This document shows, one piece after another, positions 29,063-40,922 of a stretch of DNA of 64,000 bases. The notes beneath the pieces are model-generated. The model was given only the letters and a program-made list of their open reading frames with translations, searched no databases and was not told the DNA's origin. Position numbers and translations under genes: made by a program. The first letter of the stretch is position 1, and every line of letters begins with the position of its first letter. The DNA is from an uncultured Prochlorococcus sp. (GTDB lineage: Bacteria > Cyanobacteriota > Cyanobacteriia > PCC-6307 > Cyanobiaceae), in NCBI GenBank assembly GCA_902595175.1, contig CACJPB010000002.1, forward strand, positions 1 to 64,000, read 5' to 3'.

Positions 29063-31246
29063 TTAGAATTCATTTATAGCATTTAAAGCCATAGCTGCGA
29101 TTGCTTTATCTGTAGCTTTTGGCAGTTGGACATATTTCCCTTGAGCTGCCTCTGCTAATTCTTTACCGAATCCGCTTGCAATAAATTTTCTCTCAGTATC
29201 GATTACCAAAAGTTTAATTCCAAGCATAGGATATTTTGCTGCGATATCTAGAACCTCCTGTTTTAAATTGACATTTTCATTGTCATTATCTTTTCCCTCA
29301 AATTCATTTTGCCCTAGAGATAATCCTAATGGTACATTCCCTCTACCATCAGTAATCCCAACAACAATCACTTGACCTATATCGCCTGTCGAGAGAGCAT
29401 TTTTTGCTACTTTTGCTGATTGTGTGAGTCCATGTGCCAAAGGGGAACCTCCACCACAAGGCATAGTTTCCAATCTTCTTTTTGCAGCAGTTATTGATCT
29501 TGTTGGAGGCAAAAGCACTTCGGCCTGATTACCCCTGAAAGGGATAAGAGCTACTTCATCTCTATTCTCATAAGCCTCTGTTAAGAGTCTAATTACAGCA
29601 CCTTTAGCACTTTGCATTCTATTTAAAGCCATAGAGCCACTTGCATCGACTAGAAAAATTACTAAAGCTCCCGCCTTTTTTTGAAGAAGCTTTGCCCTAA
29701 AATCATTTTCCTCAATAACTATTGATTTAGCAGGGTTTCTTAATCTTCTCGATTTTTGATAAGGAGCAGCAGCTCGAAGAGTAGCATCTACAGCAATTCT
29801 TTTTACTTTACCTCTTGGAATAATAGGTTTTACGTACCTTCCTCTACTGTCACTAAATATGACAGATCTACTCCCGCTATTCCCAGCTTTAGATTTAGCT
29901 GATGAAAAAAGCAATAAATCAGGATCAACCATACACGCCTCAGGATCTAATATAAATTCTTCAGGTATTTCGGGAGTAGATTCTTCTTCTCCATCAGAAT
30001 TATCTTCTTCTTGTTCCTGGTCTTGCTCATTATCATCTGCATTAGTCTCAGGTTCAGACTCTTCGTTATTTGATTGAGGTGGAGGTGGTGGACTCTGATC
30101 CTCTGGAGGCGGTGGTTGAATATCATCATCTTCTGGAGGTATTTGCATCGCTCGTGGAAGAATAACTAACCTAACTGCGACTTTTAGGTCTTCAGAATTT
30201 ACATTCTCATCGCCTCGAAGAGCTGCATTAGCCTTTGCTACTTTCACTGCAAATAATTCTGACCTATGCCCTTCTACTCCTCCTCTAAGAGCTTCATTGA
30301 CTAAATAAGTTATTTGCTCTTTTGTTATCTTGACATCCTTTAACCATTGCCTTGCCAAAATTAATTGAGTAGATAAATTATCAGATTCTTCCGACCATTT
30401 TTCTGAAAATTTAATATTATTTTCTGCGTGTGATAAAACAGATTTTGTAATTTCAACTCTTTGAGCATTATCAATCGATTGATCTGCGGAAAGCACAATA
30501 GCAAAACGATCTAAAACATGATCTCTTAAAGCACCTTCTTCAGGATTATAAGTTGCTATTAAAAGTGACTTACAAGGGTGAGAAAGGCTTAAACCATCTC
30601 TCTCAATATTATTTTGCTCTCTTCCTGTAGCTTCAAGAATTAAATTTACGATACCATCATCCAATAAATTTATATCATCTACATAAAGAACACCTCTATG
30701 AGCTTCTGCCAAAATTCCAGGCTGAAAAACTTGTTCCCCCGTACTTAATGAGGCAGCTACATCAATTGAGCCAACAAGTCTGTCTTCAGTTATGCCAATG
30801 GGAACTTGAATAAATGGAGCCTCTCTTACTTTTTTTGGAATTTCTTTAGTTTGATTCAAATAATCATTTCCAATTAACTCCTCTAACAATTTATTAGTAC
30901 TAATATCCCATTCCGCTGGTTTTTCTGGATCTAGGTTCCTACCAATTGGTCTTAATGAAGTATTACTATTAGTACTTGTTAGCTTTTCCAGAATCGATTC
31001 ATTATCTAACACCTCTATAGGAGGGAGTAAAGTATGCAAACCCCTTGCTAATACTGACTTTCCAGTACCTCTTCCGCCAGCGATAATCACTCCCCCTAAA
31101 CTAGGATCAACTGCTGCCAAAAGCAAAGATAATTTCAATAAGCTATGACCCGTAATTGCCGCCAAAGGGAAAGCTCTAAAAGAATCCTTCGAATTCATTA
31201 AATCTTTTATTTCTCCTTTTTCTTTTGACTGGGAGTTCAAAATCAC
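29063..31246 (-). CDS. chlD: Magnesium chelatase ATPase subunit D
   Basis: [37 protein letters not shown]; acidic/proline linker; C-terminal [17 protein letters not shown]. Confidence 0.97.
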   Translation of the reverse strand: MILNSQSKEKGEIKDLMNSKDSFRAFPLAAITGHSLLKLSLLLAAVDPSLGGVIIAGGRGTGKSVLARGLHTLLPPIEVLDNESILEKLTSTNSNTSLRPIGRNLDPEKPAEWDISTNKLLEELIGNDYLNQTKEIPKKVREAPFIQVPIGITEDRLVGSIDVAASLSTGEQVFQPGILAEAHRGVLYVDDINLLDDGIVNLILEATGREQNNIERDGLSLSHPCKSLLIATYNPEEGALRDHVLDRFAIVLSADQSIDNAQRVEITKSVLSHAENNIKFSEKWSEESDNLSTQLILARQWLKDVKITKEQITYLVNEALRGGVEGHRSELFAVKVAKANAALRGDENVNSEDLKVAVRLVILPRAMQIPPEDDDIQPPPPEDQSPPPPPQSNNEESEPETNADDNEQDQEQEEDNSDGEEESTPEIPEEFILDPEACMVDPDLLLFSSAKSKAGNSGSRSVIFSDSRGRYVKPIIPRGKVKRIAVDATLRAAAPYQKSRRLRNPAKSIVIEENDFRAKLLQKKAGALVIFLVDASGSMALNRMQSAKGAVIRLLTEAYENRDEVALIPFRGNQAEVLLPPTRSITAAKRRLETMPCGGGSPLAHGLTQSAKVAKNALSTGDIGQVIVVGITDGRGNVPLGLSLGQNEFEGKDNDNENVNLKQEVLDIAAKYPMLGIKLLVIDTERKFIASGFGKELAEAAQGKYVQLPKATDKAIAAMALNAINEF

Positions 31247-31282
31247 TTTAAAAATGCCTGATATAGAATTTATCCAATAACT

Positions 31283-31861
31283 TTGTTTTTTGTAGTGGAA
31301 TTATCAAATCTTAATATCAAAAATGGACTATGTATATCCCTCGGAGCAAACATTGATAGTAAATTCGGAAGCCCTCTTGAGTCACTATTAATTTGCAAAC
31401 CAAAAATAGAGGAAATAATAAATGAATGGGGAGATAGTTCTAATAAAAAAAAAGAAGAGAAAAGCAAATTTCATGCAAACTTTCTTTGGTCTTCAATTTA
31501 TGAGACATTACCTCATGGTGTTGAAAATGAGCAGCCAAATTATTTAAATACGTTATTACTTATAAAAAGTAATTCTTTTCCACAACCATCAAATAAAAAA
31601 GCTAAATCACTTCTAAAAGAGCTAAAAAAGTTAGAGAGATTTTTTGGACGAGAAGAAACGCCAAAGGGAAAGAAATGGCTATCAAGATGTCTCGATTTAG
31701 ATATCCTTTGGTGGGAAGATTTTCATACAGTTGAAGAGGAATTAACATTACCTCACCCTAGATTCATGAATCGGAATTTTGTTATTACGCCACTATCTGA
31801 AATCTTGAGTAGAAGCCAAAAAATCACAAAGTTTGACGAACCAAAATGGTCTATTAATTAA
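31283..31861 (+). CDS. folK: 2-amino-4-hydroxy-6-hydroxymethyldihydropteridine pyrophosphokinase
   Basis: [56 protein letters not shown]. Confidence 0.92.
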   Translation: MFFVVELSNLNIKNGLCISLGANIDSKFGSPLESLLICKPKIEEIINEWGDSSNKKKEEKSKFHANFLWSSIYETLPHGVENEQPNYLNTLLLIKSNSFPQPSNKKAKSLLKELKKLERFFGREETPKGKKWLSRCLDLDILWWEDFHTVEEELTLPHPRFMNRNFVITPLSEILSRSQKITKFDEPKWSIN

Positions 31862-31908
31862 TTTACAAAACCAAAAAATAACTGTTAGGGTATTTTTATT
31901 TAAAATTT

Positions 31909-32472
31909 ATGGACAACAAAAACCTTTTCATAAGATCCATTTTTAAAGAAAAATTATCTGAGTTAAAGTCAAAAAAATTTAGTTTCGAAATAAATAGAAT
32001 TGAGCTTCCAAATGGACACGAAGGTGAATATGGATACATTAAGCATCCTGGGGCAGCATTAGCCGTACCTATTACAAAAGACAATAAAGTTATCATTCTT
32101 CGGCAATATAGATTTGCTGTTTCAAGGTATTTATTAGAATTTCCAGCAGGCACATTAGAAATAGGTGAAACTCCTATTAATTCAATTAAAAGAGAAATAC
32201 AAGAAGAAACTGGATTTAGTGCAAACAAATGGGATGAACTAGGAACTCTTGTCCCTGCTCCTGGTTATGCAGATGAAGAAATTTATTTATTTTTAGCGCG
32301 CGATTTGAGCAAACTAAATTACGAGGTTAAAGGAGATTTAGATGAAGATATAGAAGTATTAATTTTAGATCCGAACGAACTAGATAATCTTATTTCTAGT
32401 GGAGATGAGATTCTTGACGCAAAAACTGTGACAGCTTGGTTTAGAGCTAAACAATTTTTAGATAAATTATGA
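31909..32472 (+). CDS. NUDIX hydrolase (ADP-ribose pyrophosphatase-like)
   Basis: Nudix box GTLEIGETPINSIKREIQEETGF. Confidence 0.9.
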   Translation: MDNKNLFIRSIFKEKLSELKSKKFSFEINRIELPNGHEGEYGYIKHPGAALAVPITKDNKVIILRQYRFAVSRYLLEFPAGTLEIGETPINSIKREIQEETGFSANKWDELGTLVPAPGYADEEIYLFLARDLSKLNYEVKGDLDEDIEVLILDPNELDNLISSGDEILDAKTVTAWFRAKQFLDKL

Positions 32473-33905
32473 ATAAACCTAGAATACTTTTTTGGCATAG
32501 AAAGGATTTAAGAATATTTGATAATCAAGCTTTAATCAAAGCATTTTCATTATCAAATGCTATTACTTCAACTTATATTTTTGATAAATATTACCCCCAC
32601 GATTTCAATGCAAGTTCAAGAGCTTGGTTTCTAGGAAATTCGCTTCAAGAATTAAGAAATACTTGGAAAAAATTGGGTAGTAGATTAATCATGGAAGAAG
32701 GAGATCCAGTATTAATAATTCCTCAATTAGCAAAGGAAATAGATGCTAAATTTGTTTTTTGGAATAGATCAATTGAACCTTATGAGATTAATCGCGATTT
32801 AAAAATAAAAAAAAATTTAGAAGAACAAAATATTCAAGTTATTGAAACTTGGGATCACTTATTAATAGAACCTTTAAAAATATTTTCCGGAAATAATAAA
32901 CCTTATTCAGTTTATGGGCCTTTTTATAAAAACCTTAAATCAAAAATGAATTTATTAGGTCCATATGACCAAGATAAAGTTGTTTTCCAGTTTAAAGATA
33001 TAGATAATAAACTTAATGAAAATAAGACAATAAATTCATCTGATTCGGTTCTTGAGAAATTTATCAAAAATATCAAATTTCCTGGTTCGAATATTTGTCC
33101 ATGTAGACCTGGAGAGAATGCTGCAGAAACATTATTAGAAAACTTCATTAACGAAAAAAAAATATATTCTTATGATTCTGCGCGAGATTTTCCTTCCCAT
33201 AATGGGACATCTTTTCTAAGTGCATCTCTCAGATTTGGCACCATTAGCATTAGAAAAATTTGGAACGCCACATTAAATTTAAATTCAGATTTTGCAAATC
33301 AAGGAAATTATTTATCAATTGAAACTTGGCAAAAAGAACTAGTTTGGCGTGAATTTTATCAACATTGCTTATTCCATTTCCCAGAGCTAGAGAAAGGTCC
33401 ATATAGAAAAAAATGGGATCACTTTCAATGGCAAAACAATAATGAATGGTTTCAGCATTGGAGCAACGGAGAGACCGGAGTACCTATAGTTGATGCTGCA
33501 ATGCGTCAACTAAATAGTACTGGCTGGATGCATAACAGATGTAGGATGATAGTCGCTTCATTTCTGGTAAAAGATCTTATATGCAATTGGCAAATGGGCG
33601 AGAAAAAATTTATGGAGAATTTGGTTGATGGAGACTTAGCTGCAAATAATGGGGGATGGCAGTGGAGCGCCAGTAGCGGTATGGATCCAAAACCACTTAG
33701 AATTTTTAATCCATATACCCAAACAAAAAAATTTGATCCTATTTGCAAATATATAAAATATTGGATTCCTGAATTATCTAAAGTGTCAAATTCAGAATTA
33801 TTAAATGGAGAGATATCTAATTTAGAAAAAAATAATTATTCAAGCCCTATTGTCAATCACAACATACAACAAAGATTATTTAAATCACTTTATGCTGAAA
33901 TTTGA
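32469..33905 (+). CDS. phrA: Deoxyribodipyrimidine photolyase (cryptochrome/photolyase family)
   Basis: LFWHRKDLRIFDNQAL; VWREFYQHCLFHFPE; GVPIVDAAMRQLNSTGWMHNRCRMIVASFLVKDL; NNGGWQWSASSGMDPKPLRIFNP. Confidence 0.96.
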   Translation: MNKPRILFWHRKDLRIFDNQALIKAFSLSNAITSTYIFDKYYPHDFNASSRAWFLGNSLQELRNTWKKLGSRLIMEEGDPVLIIPQLAKEIDAKFVFWNRSIEPYEINRDLKIKKNLEEQNIQVIETWDHLLIEPLKIFSGNNKPYSVYGPFYKNLKSKMNLLGPYDQDKVVFQFKDIDNKLNENKTINSSDSVLEKFIKNIKFPGSNICPCRPGENAAETLLENFINEKKIYSYDSARDFPSHNGTSFLSASLRFGTISIRKIWNATLNLNSDFANQGNYLSIETWQKELVWREFYQHCLFHFPELEKGPYRKKWDHFQWQNNNEWFQHWSNGETGVPIVDAAMRQLNSTGWMHNRCRMIVASFLVKDLICNWQMGEKKFMENLVDGDLAANNGGWQWSASSGMDPKPLRIFNPYTQTKKFDPICKYIKYWIPELSKVSNSELLNGEISNLEKNNYSSPIVNHNIQQRLFKSLYAEI

Positions 33906-35095
33906 ATTTCATTTATACAATTCTTTAAAACTTTATTTAAATTTTCTGCTACATAAACTTGCTCTTCATAAGAAATTTCAGGAAACATTGGAAGACTAAG
34001 AACTTCTGTACAAATTCTCTCTGTATTAATGAGTTTTTTTCTAGAAAAATTTTTATTTTTATAAGCTATTTGTGCATGTATTGGAATTGGATAATAAATA
34101 ATTGAATTAATACCTTTTTCAAAAAGTTGCTGTTTTACCAAATTCCTTAAGGAATAGTATTTTTTGCAATCAGTATCAAATAAATTTGAAAAATTTTCAT
34201 TTAAAAAATATTTATCGTTTCTTAATTTGATTACAAATTGATTCCAAGAATGGGAAATTGAATCAGAGCTAATTTTTGGGAAACTAATAAATGGATTTTG
34301 TTCTAATAAATCAAGATAATTATTAGCAATTTTTTGGCGATTATTAATCCACTTAGAAATATATTTAATTTTAATGTTTAATATGGCAGCTTGAATGGTA
34401 TCAAGTCTGCTGTTATATCCAATTTGGGTATGATGATATCTTATTGGGCTACCATGAACAGCCAGTTCTCTAATTTTTTTTGCAATCTTCTGATCTGAAG
34501 TTGTTACTGCTCCACCATCTCCAGCAGCTCCTAAATTTTTCGTAGGGAAAAAGCTAAAACAGCCTATATCACCGATACTACCAACTTTGGAAGTTTCCCA
34601 GATTGTGCATGTTGCCTGAGCACAATCTTCGATTACTTTTAAGTCATATTTCTTGGCCAAAGATTTTATTAAGGTCATATTCACTGCATTACCAAATAGA
34701 TGAACTGGCATAATTGCCTTTGTATTAGAATTTATTTCTTGTTCTATTAGTTCAGTATTAATAAGATAAGTTTCTGGATCTATATCTACCAAAACAGGAT
34801 TAGCACCAACTGCACTAATAGCCTCTGCAGTTGCAAAAAAGCTAAAAGATGAGGTAATAACTTCATCACCCACACCAATATCTAATGCGCGCAAAGCTAA
34901 TACTAAAGCATCAGTTCCACTATTACATCCAATAGTATTTTCAACACCAATCAGATTTGAAAAACTCTCCTCAAATTTGGCAATTTCTTGTCCTCCAATA
35001 TACTGGCCGCCTTTTAAAATTTTAGAAACCTCTCTCTCAATTTCAGAGCCAATTTCTTGGAACTGCCTATCTAAAGTAAATGGAGGTATCTGCAT
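33890..35095 (-). CDS. DegT/DnrJ/EryC1/StrS aminotransferase family protein
   Basis: GCNSGTDALVLALRALDIGVGDEVITSSFSFFATAEAI; FSFFPTKNLGAAGDGGAV. Confidence 0.93.
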   Translation of the reverse strand: MQIPPFTLDRQFQEIGSEIEREVSKILKGGQYIGGQEIAKFEESFSNLIGVENTIGCNSGTDALVLALRALDIGVGDEVITSSFSFFATAEAISAVGANPVLVDIDPETYLINTELIEQEINSNTKAIMPVHLFGNAVNMTLIKSLAKKYDLKVIEDCAQATCTIWETSKVGSIGDIGCFSFFPTKNLGAAGDGGAVTTSDQKIAKKIRELAVHGSPIRYHHTQIGYNSRLDTIQAAILNIKIKYISKWINNRQKIANNYLDLLEQNPFISFPKISSDSISHSWNQFVIKLRNDKYFLNENFSNLFDTDCKKYYSLRNLVKQQLFEKGINSIIYYPIPIHAQIAYKNKNFSRKKLINTERICTEVLSLPMFPEISYEEQVYVAENLNKVLKNCINEIQISA

Positions 35096-35145
35096 AGTAA
35101 ATATATTAACCCTAAACCATATTTCTATGGGTAAAATTTTTTAAT

Positions 35146-35745
35146 TCATTTAAACCAACTTGGTTCTTTACCTGGAGTCCATTTTATATTGCAACCTAAA
35201 GAAGGCATCTGATTTGAAGGATAAGATTTATCTTGATTCAAATCTTTTACGGCAGCGCGCAAATCTTTTCCAGATAGAGGGATATTATTACCTGGTCTAC
35301 TATCGTCTAATTGGCCATGATAATACAATAAAAAATCACAATCTCCTTCATTTGAAAAAAGATAAAAATCTGGGGTGCAAGCCGCTTTTAATTTCTTAGC
35401 AAAATTCTGATTTTCATCATACAGATAAGGAAAACTCCATCCCTGTGTTTGTGCTTGTAATCTCAAATTTTTAGGAGAATCTGAAGGATGAGTGACAATA
35501 TCATTACTAGAAATTGCAACTGTTTGAACTGTATTTTCAATTTCTTTACTTAAGGTGAAAATTTGATGCTCAATATATTTAACAAATGGGCAATGGGCAC
35601 AAATAAACATTAAAAGTAAATGCCGATTGTCTAGATTATGAGTGTTAAAATATTGATTTTTTAAAGAATTAGCATTTAACATTTTGAAATTCGGTAATTG
35701 AAAACCTAATTCCAAAACCATCGAATTTGTTCTTACCATTTTCAA
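35146..35745 (-). CDS. Thioredoxin-like AhpC/TSA-family redoxin
   Basis: LLLMFICAHCPFVKYIEHQIF; CTPDFYLFSNEG. Confidence 0.87.
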   Translation of the reverse strand: MKMVRTNSMVLELGFQLPNFKMLNANSLKNQYFNTHNLDNRHLLLMFICAHCPFVKYIEHQIFTLSKEIENTVQTVAISSNDIVTHPSDSPKNLRLQAQTQGWSFPYLYDENQNFAKKLKAACTPDFYLFSNEGDCDFLLYYHGQLDDSRPGNNIPLSGKDLRAAVKDLNQDKSYPSNQMPSLGCNIKWTPGKEPSWFK

Positions 35746-35844
35746 TTTAAAAATTCTTTGATATTTGAAAATTATTGTATATTTTGCAGTAATCCGTAAA
35801 GATAGGTACTTTTATATAGGAGAATAATAGAAATAATAAACAAA

Positions 35845-36627
35845 ATGCTTCTAAATCTAACTGGCAAAAAAATTCTTGTTACGGGAATTGCCAACAATCG
35901 TTCAATAGCATGGGGTATCGCTCAACAACTTTCAAAAGCTGGCGCAGAACTTGGAATCACATATTTGCCTGATGATAAGGGAAGATTCGAGTCTAAAGTT
36001 AGAGAACTAACTGAACCTTTAAAACCATCTTTATTTTTGCCTCTTGATGTTCAAAATCCAGCTCAAATTGAAGAAATCTTTAAAAATATAAAAGACAATT
36101 GGGGGCAAATTGACGGATTAGTTCACTGCCTAGCATTTGCAGGACGCGATGAATTGATTGGAGATTATAGTGCTACCACTTCAGAGGGTTTTGATAGGGC
36201 TCTTAATATAAGTGCATATTCGTTAGCACCTTTATGTAAAGCCGCAAAACCACTTTTTAGTAATGGTGCTGGAGTTGTCTCATTAACTTATTTAGGTTCA
36301 GAAAGGGCGATTCCTAACTATAACGTGATGGGAGTTGCTAAAGCAGCTTTAGAAGCTTCAGTAAGATATCTTTCTGCAGAACTTGGTCCAGAAAAACAAG
36401 TCAGAGTTAACGCAATAAGTGCTGGGCCTATAAGAACACTTGCGAGTTCTGCTATAGGTGGCATTTTAGATATGATTCACAATGTTGAAGAAAAGGCTCC
36501 TTTACGCAGAACAGTCACTCAAACAGAAGTAGGTAATACAGCTGCTTTTTTATTAAGTGATCTCTCTAGCGGCATTTCAGGCCAAACAATTTATGTTGAT
36601 GCGGGTTACTGCATTAATGGAATGTAA
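35845..36627 (+). CDS. fabI: Enoyl-[acyl-carrier-protein] reductase (NADH)
   Basis: LLNLTGKKILVTGIANNRSIAWGIAQQL; YNVMGVAKAALEASVRYLSAELG; AISAGPIRTLASS. Confidence 0.97.
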   Translation: MLLNLTGKKILVTGIANNRSIAWGIAQQLSKAGAELGITYLPDDKGRFESKVRELTEPLKPSLFLPLDVQNPAQIEEIFKNIKDNWGQIDGLVHCLAFAGRDELIGDYSATTSEGFDRALNISAYSLAPLCKAAKPLFSNGAGVVSLTYLGSERAIPNYNVMGVAKAALEASVRYLSAELGPEKQVRVNAISAGPIRTLASSAIGGILDMIHNVEEKAPLRRTVTQTEVGNTAAFLLSDLSSGISGQTIYVDAGYCINGM

Positions 36628-36647
36628 ACTAAGTTTTTTGCATAAAA

Positions 36648-37253
36648 ATGTCATCTCAAAGGCAATCTGAAATAAAAAGAAAAACGAATGAAACAGATAT
36701 TTCTGTATTTATAAACTTAGATGGAAATGGAATTGCTGAGATTGATACCGGGATACCATTCTTAGATCATATGCTTCATCAAATATCCAGTCATGGTTTG
36801 TTCGATTTAAAAATAAAAGCAATTGGAGATACCCATATTGATGATCATCATACAAATGAAGATGTAGGAATCGCATTAGGCAAAGCATTTTCAAAAGCCT
36901 TGGGAGAAAGAAAAGGAATAAGCAGATTTGGACATTTCTTTGCCCCATTAGATGAAGCATTAGTTCAAGTCACTTTAGACTGCTCTGGAAGACCGCATCT
37001 ATCTTATGATCTTCAATTAAAAGCCCCTAGAATAGGAAATTATGATACTGAACTAGTAAGAGAGTTTTTTATTGCCTTTGTAAATAACAGCGGTATTACT
37101 CTGCATATTAATCAAATACGAGGAAGTAATTCACATCACATAGTTGAGGCGTGCTTTAAAGCTTTTTCAAGAGCAATGAGAATGGCTACTGAGATAGATC
37201 CAAGAAGATCTGATTCAATTCCAAGCAGTAAAGGAATGCTAGAAAAACAATAA
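36648..37253 (+). CDS. hisB: Imidazoleglycerol-phosphate dehydratase
   Basis: [49 protein letters not shown]. Confidence 0.98.
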   Translation: MSSQRQSEIKRKTNETDISVFINLDGNGIAEIDTGIPFLDHMLHQISSHGLFDLKIKAIGDTHIDDHHTNEDVGIALGKAFSKALGERKGISRFGHFFAPLDEALVQVTLDCSGRPHLSYDLQLKAPRIGNYDTELVREFFIAFVNNSGITLHINQIRGSNSHHIVEACFKAFSRAMRMATEIDPRRSDSIPSSKGMLEKQ

Positions 37254-37325
37254 AATAGGAATTTTTTCGAATCAGCCACAATTCAGTAGATTTTTGGCGA
37301 AGATAGATGAAGTGATTTTTTTGTT

Positions 37326-38810
37326 GTGACTAATTTACAAGATAAAAAAATTGATAAATTTAATATTTTCAATAAAGAAGATTGGTCAAGTGCTTATCAA
37401 AATGTAGAAAAGGAGCTAACTAATGAGCCTCTACAAATTAGCAAAGGTAACAATATTAAAAATTTAAATGGAACACTATTAAGAAATGGACCAGGAATAC
37501 TAGAGAGAGGTGGACAATGGGTTCATCATCCATTTGATGGTGATGGGATGATAACTTCCGTAAAATTCGAAAATGGTCAGCCATTCTTAACAAATAGATT
37601 TGTTAAAACTAAGGGTTATTTGGAAGAAGAAAAAATAGATAAATTTATATATAGAGGTGTTTTTGGAACACAAAAAAATGGAGGAATTTTTAATAATGCA
37701 TTAGATCTAAAATTCAAGAATATCGCTAATACACATGTCATTAAATTAGGAGATGAAATTCTCGCATTATGGGAAGCAGCAGGTCCACATGCAATGGATC
37801 CTGATACTCTTGAAACTATTGGTTTAACAACATTAAAAGGAGTACTCAAGCCTAACGAAGCATTCAGTGCTCATCCCAAAACAGACCTAAATTCAAAAGC
37901 ATCTTCAGAACTTTTAGTCACTTTTGGAGTACAAACCGGTCCAAAAAGTACCATTAGATTAATGGAATTTGATAATGATGGTACAAATTCTGGAGAGCTC
38001 ATTTTTGACAGAAAAGATACCTTTAATGGCTTTGCATTCCTTCATGATTTCGCAATTACAACTAATTGGGCAATATTTTTACAGAACGCTATTGATTTCA
38101 ATCCTCTTCCATTTGTAATGGGTCAAAAAGGAGCAGCACAATGTCTAAAGTCAAACCCAAACAAAAAGGCAAAGTTTTTTATCATCCCCAGAGAAAGTGG
38201 ATTATTTAGAGGACAACCTCCTTTAACAATAGATGCTCCAGAAGGATTCGTTTTTCATCATGTAAACGCTTTTGAAAAAGATTCCAAAATCGTATTAGAT
38301 AGTATTTTTTATGATGATTTCCCATCAGTTGGTCCAGACGAAAATTTTAGGGATATTGACTTTGATAAATATCCAGAAGGAAAACTGAAAAGATCAATTA
38401 TCGATCTAAAGACAAAAACTTGTGAACTTGAAACTTTCAGTGAACAATGTTGTGAATTTGCTGTTGTTAATCCTAAAAACTTAGGATTAAAAGCAACTTT
38501 TAGTTGGATGGCAAGCACATCTCAAAAGCTGGGGAACGCTCCACTTCAAGCAATAAAAAAAATAAATTTAACTTCTAAGGAAGAGATTTTTTGGTCAGCA
38601 GATCCAAGTGGATTTGTTAGTGAACCAATTATGGTTCCATTAGAAAACTCTTCGAAAGAAGATGAAGGATTTTTATTTATACTTCTATGGAACGGAGAAA
38701 GAAGAGGAAGCGATTTAGTGATATTAGACGCAAAAGACTTAAAAGAATTAGCTGTTTATGAATTACCCATTTCAATTCCTCATGGCCTTCATGGATCTTG
38801 GATTAATTAA
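37326..38810 (+). CDS. Carotenoid cleavage oxygenase family protein
   Basis: LRNGPGILERGGQWVHHPFDGDGMI; FLHDFAITTNWAIFLQN; RIP-like HGLHGSW C-terminus. Confidence 0.93.
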   Translation: MTNLQDKKIDKFNIFNKEDWSSAYQNVEKELTNEPLQISKGNNIKNLNGTLLRNGPGILERGGQWVHHPFDGDGMITSVKFENGQPFLTNRFVKTKGYLEEEKIDKFIYRGVFGTQKNGGIFNNALDLKFKNIANTHVIKLGDEILALWEAAGPHAMDPDTLETIGLTTLKGVLKPNEAFSAHPKTDLNSKASSELLVTFGVQTGPKSTIRLMEFDNDGTNSGELIFDRKDTFNGFAFLHDFAITTNWAIFLQNAIDFNPLPFVMGQKGAAQCLKSNPNKKAKFFIIPRESGLFRGQPPLTIDAPEGFVFHHVNAFEKDSKIVLDSIFYDDFPSVGPDENFRDIDFDKYPEGKLKRSIIDLKTKTCELETFSEQCCEFAVVNPKNLGLKATFSWMASTSQKLGNAPLQAIKKINLTSKEEIFWSADPSGFVSEPIMVPLENSSKEDEGFLFILLWNGERRGSDLVILDAKDLKELAVYELPISIPHGLHGSWIN

Positions 38811-38812
38811 AT

Positions 38813-39388
38813 TTAAGAAAAAATTTCAATTAAATCTGGAATAATTTTTTTTAATGCTTTACCTCTATGACTACAAGAGTCTTTAATGTCATTATTCATT
38901 TCTGCGAAAGTTAATCTGGTAGAACTCTCCTCAAAAATTGGGTCATACCCAAAACCACTTTTTCCTCTGGGGTTTAAAATAATATTTCCATGACATTTGG
39001 CCTCAGATTCAATAATCACTTCACCATCTGGAGAACAAACACAAATATTGGCAATAAAGAAAGCACTTCTATTTTGAACTCCATCAAGTTCTTTTAAAAC
39101 TCGTTCGATTCTCTTCTGGTCATTTTCCGCATATCTTGATGAGTAAATGCCAGGTTTACCATCTAATGCTGCAATACAAATTCCTGAATCATCTGCTATT
39201 GAGAAATTATTTGTTTTTCTCGAAACTTCACTCGCTTTTTTAATTGCATTATCTCTAAATGTCAGTCCATCCTCTTCAACTTCTAATGATTCTGGCTGAA
39301 GTAATAATTTACAATTAACTTTAGCTAGCAATTTCTTATATTCTTCAATTTTACCTTTATTCTTACTCGCTAAAAATAAATTTTTCAT
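38813..39388 (-). CDS. rdgB: Non-canonical purine NTP pyrophosphatase (RdgB/HAM1)
   Basis: MKNLFLASKNKGKIEEYK; SIADDSGICIAALDGKPGIYSSRYA; GKSGFGYDPIF; SHRGKAL; start at 39388 preferred over ORF-track 39427. Confidence 0.93.
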   Translation of the reverse strand: MKNLFLASKNKGKIEEYKKLLAKVNCKLLLQPESLEVEEDGLTFRDNAIKKASEVSRKTNNFSIADDSGICIAALDGKPGIYSSRYAENDQKRIERVLKELDGVQNRSAFFIANICVCSPDGEVIIESEAKCHGNIILNPRGKSGFGYDPIFEESSTRLTFAEMNNDIKDSCSHRGKALKKIIPDLIEIFS

Positions 39389-39390
39389 CC

Positions 39391-40845
39391 CTATTTTTCT
39401 GCCAAATTTATAAATACTTGACCCCACTCTAATAACTCATCTAAATAAGATTCTTTTGGCGCTTCACAATATAACCTTAAAAGAGGTTCCGTTCCTGAAA
39501 ACCTAAAAAGAAGCCAAAAATTTTTATCAATTCTCAACTTTATTCCATCAATCTTTGAGATACTTTTTAACTTGTGATTATTAATATTCTCAGGAATATT
39601 ATCTATAATAAATTCTTTGACATTATTTTTTTCAGCCTGATTTGGAAATTTAATATCAATTCTTTTATAAAAACTTGGCCCAAAATCTTTTTGAATTTTA
39701 TCTAAAGTTTCATATAAATATTGAGATTTTTCAGCAATTCCATTTAATAAAACCATCGCTGCATATAAAGCATCTCTTTCAGGCATAAAGTCACCAAAAC
39801 CTACTCCCCCAGATTCCTCTCCTCCAATGAATATTTTCTCTTTAATCATTTTTTCAGCAATATATTTAAAGCCAACTGGAAGTTCAAAAACATCTCTATT
39901 TTGACTCTCTGATATATTTTTTATAATATCTGAACCACTAACAGTCTTTAAAACTGGATAAGAATTATTTTTAATTTCGCCCAAATAGCTAATAAAGTAT
40001 GGTAGTAAATCCTGCGTACTACAGTATCTTCCTTTTTCGTCAATTGCCGCAATTCTGTCCCCATCACCATCAAATATAATTCCTAAAGTTTTCACTTCAT
40101 TTGTTGAATTTTTCCTTAGTATTTGATTTAGATCATCTACATAATTTAAGAGAGGTTCAGGAGGTTTTCCTCCAAAAAAAGGATCAGCATCTTTCCTGAT
40201 TTCTGAAATAACTTCTAAATCATTTGAAGCAAAAATCTCAGCCATACAATTTGCAGCAGAACCATGCATAGAATCTACAAAAATTCTCAATTTCATTTTT
40301 TTTAATTTATTGGAAATAAAGTCAATATCAAAAAGGGATTTAATTCTATCTAAATGAAATTTCTTAATATCTACCAATTGATTAACACCATCTATTTTTT
40401 CAATTGAATTTCCAAGCATTAATCTTTTTTCAATTTCACTTGTAAAAGATTCGTCAACAGAACATCCATTAAAGCTCTTTATTTTCAGACCTAGCCAATT
40501 ATATGGATTATGACTTGCTGTAATTACTAACGCTCCAAGACAACCAACTTCTTTGGCATAGAAACTACAAGAGGGAGTTGTAACAAAGCTATTAGATAAG
40601 ACCGGTTCAAAACCACATCCTCTTACAAAAGGAACAATTTGCTTCGCAAATTCACTTGCCATAAATCTACGATCATATCCAATTAGAATTTTCTTTGAAT
40701 TAACTTCTTTATAGTATTGATAATGTAACTCCTGGCATGCAGCAACAACAACCCTTGAAAGATTGGATAAATTAAAATCAAATCCAATAATTCCTCTCCA
40801 CCCATCAGTTCCAAATTTTATGTTATCGAATTTATAACCTGTCAA
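39391..40845 (-). CDS. Phosphoglucomutase/phosphomannomutase
   Basis: IKFGTDGWRGIIGFDF; GALVITASHNPYNWLGLKIK; GIIFDGDGDRIAAID; GGEESGGVG; RFSGTEPLLRLYCEA. Confidence 0.95.
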   Translation of the reverse strand: MTGYKFDNIKFGTDGWRGIIGFDFNLSNLSRVVVAACQELHYQYYKEVNSKKILIGYDRRFMASEFAKQIVPFVRGCGFEPVLSNSFVTTPSCSFYAKEVGCLGALVITASHNPYNWLGLKIKSFNGCSVDESFTSEIEKRLMLGNSIEKIDGVNQLVDIKKFHLDRIKSLFDIDFISNKLKKMKLRIFVDSMHGSAANCMAEIFASNDLEVISEIRKDADPFFGGKPPEPLLNYVDDLNQILRKNSTNEVKTLGIIFDGDGDRIAAIDEKGRYCSTQDLLPYFISYLGEIKNNSYPVLKTVSGSDIIKNISESQNRDVFELPVGFKYIAEKMIKEKIFIGGEESGGVGFGDFMPERDALYAAMVLLNGIAEKSQYLYETLDKIQKDFGPSFYKRIDIKFPNQAEKNNVKEFIIDNIPENINNHKLKSISKIDGIKLRIDKNFWLLFRFSGTEPLLRLYCEAPKESYLDELLEWGQVFINLAEK

Positions 40846-40922
40846 TTAAAAAGTGCCTTTATTTCTCTTAATTATCTATATTAATTTATATAAGTAAATT
40901 TTAAAACCGCCCTTAAAAAAAT

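Noticed and set aside
29859-30077. Low-complexity Ser-rich ORF opposite chlD
   Set aside because: Antisense of the acidic/proline linker that is normal in ChlD.
30056-30140. Proline/acidic repeat-like stretch
   Set aside because: It is the known linker between the AAA+ and VWA parts of magnesium chelatase subunit D.
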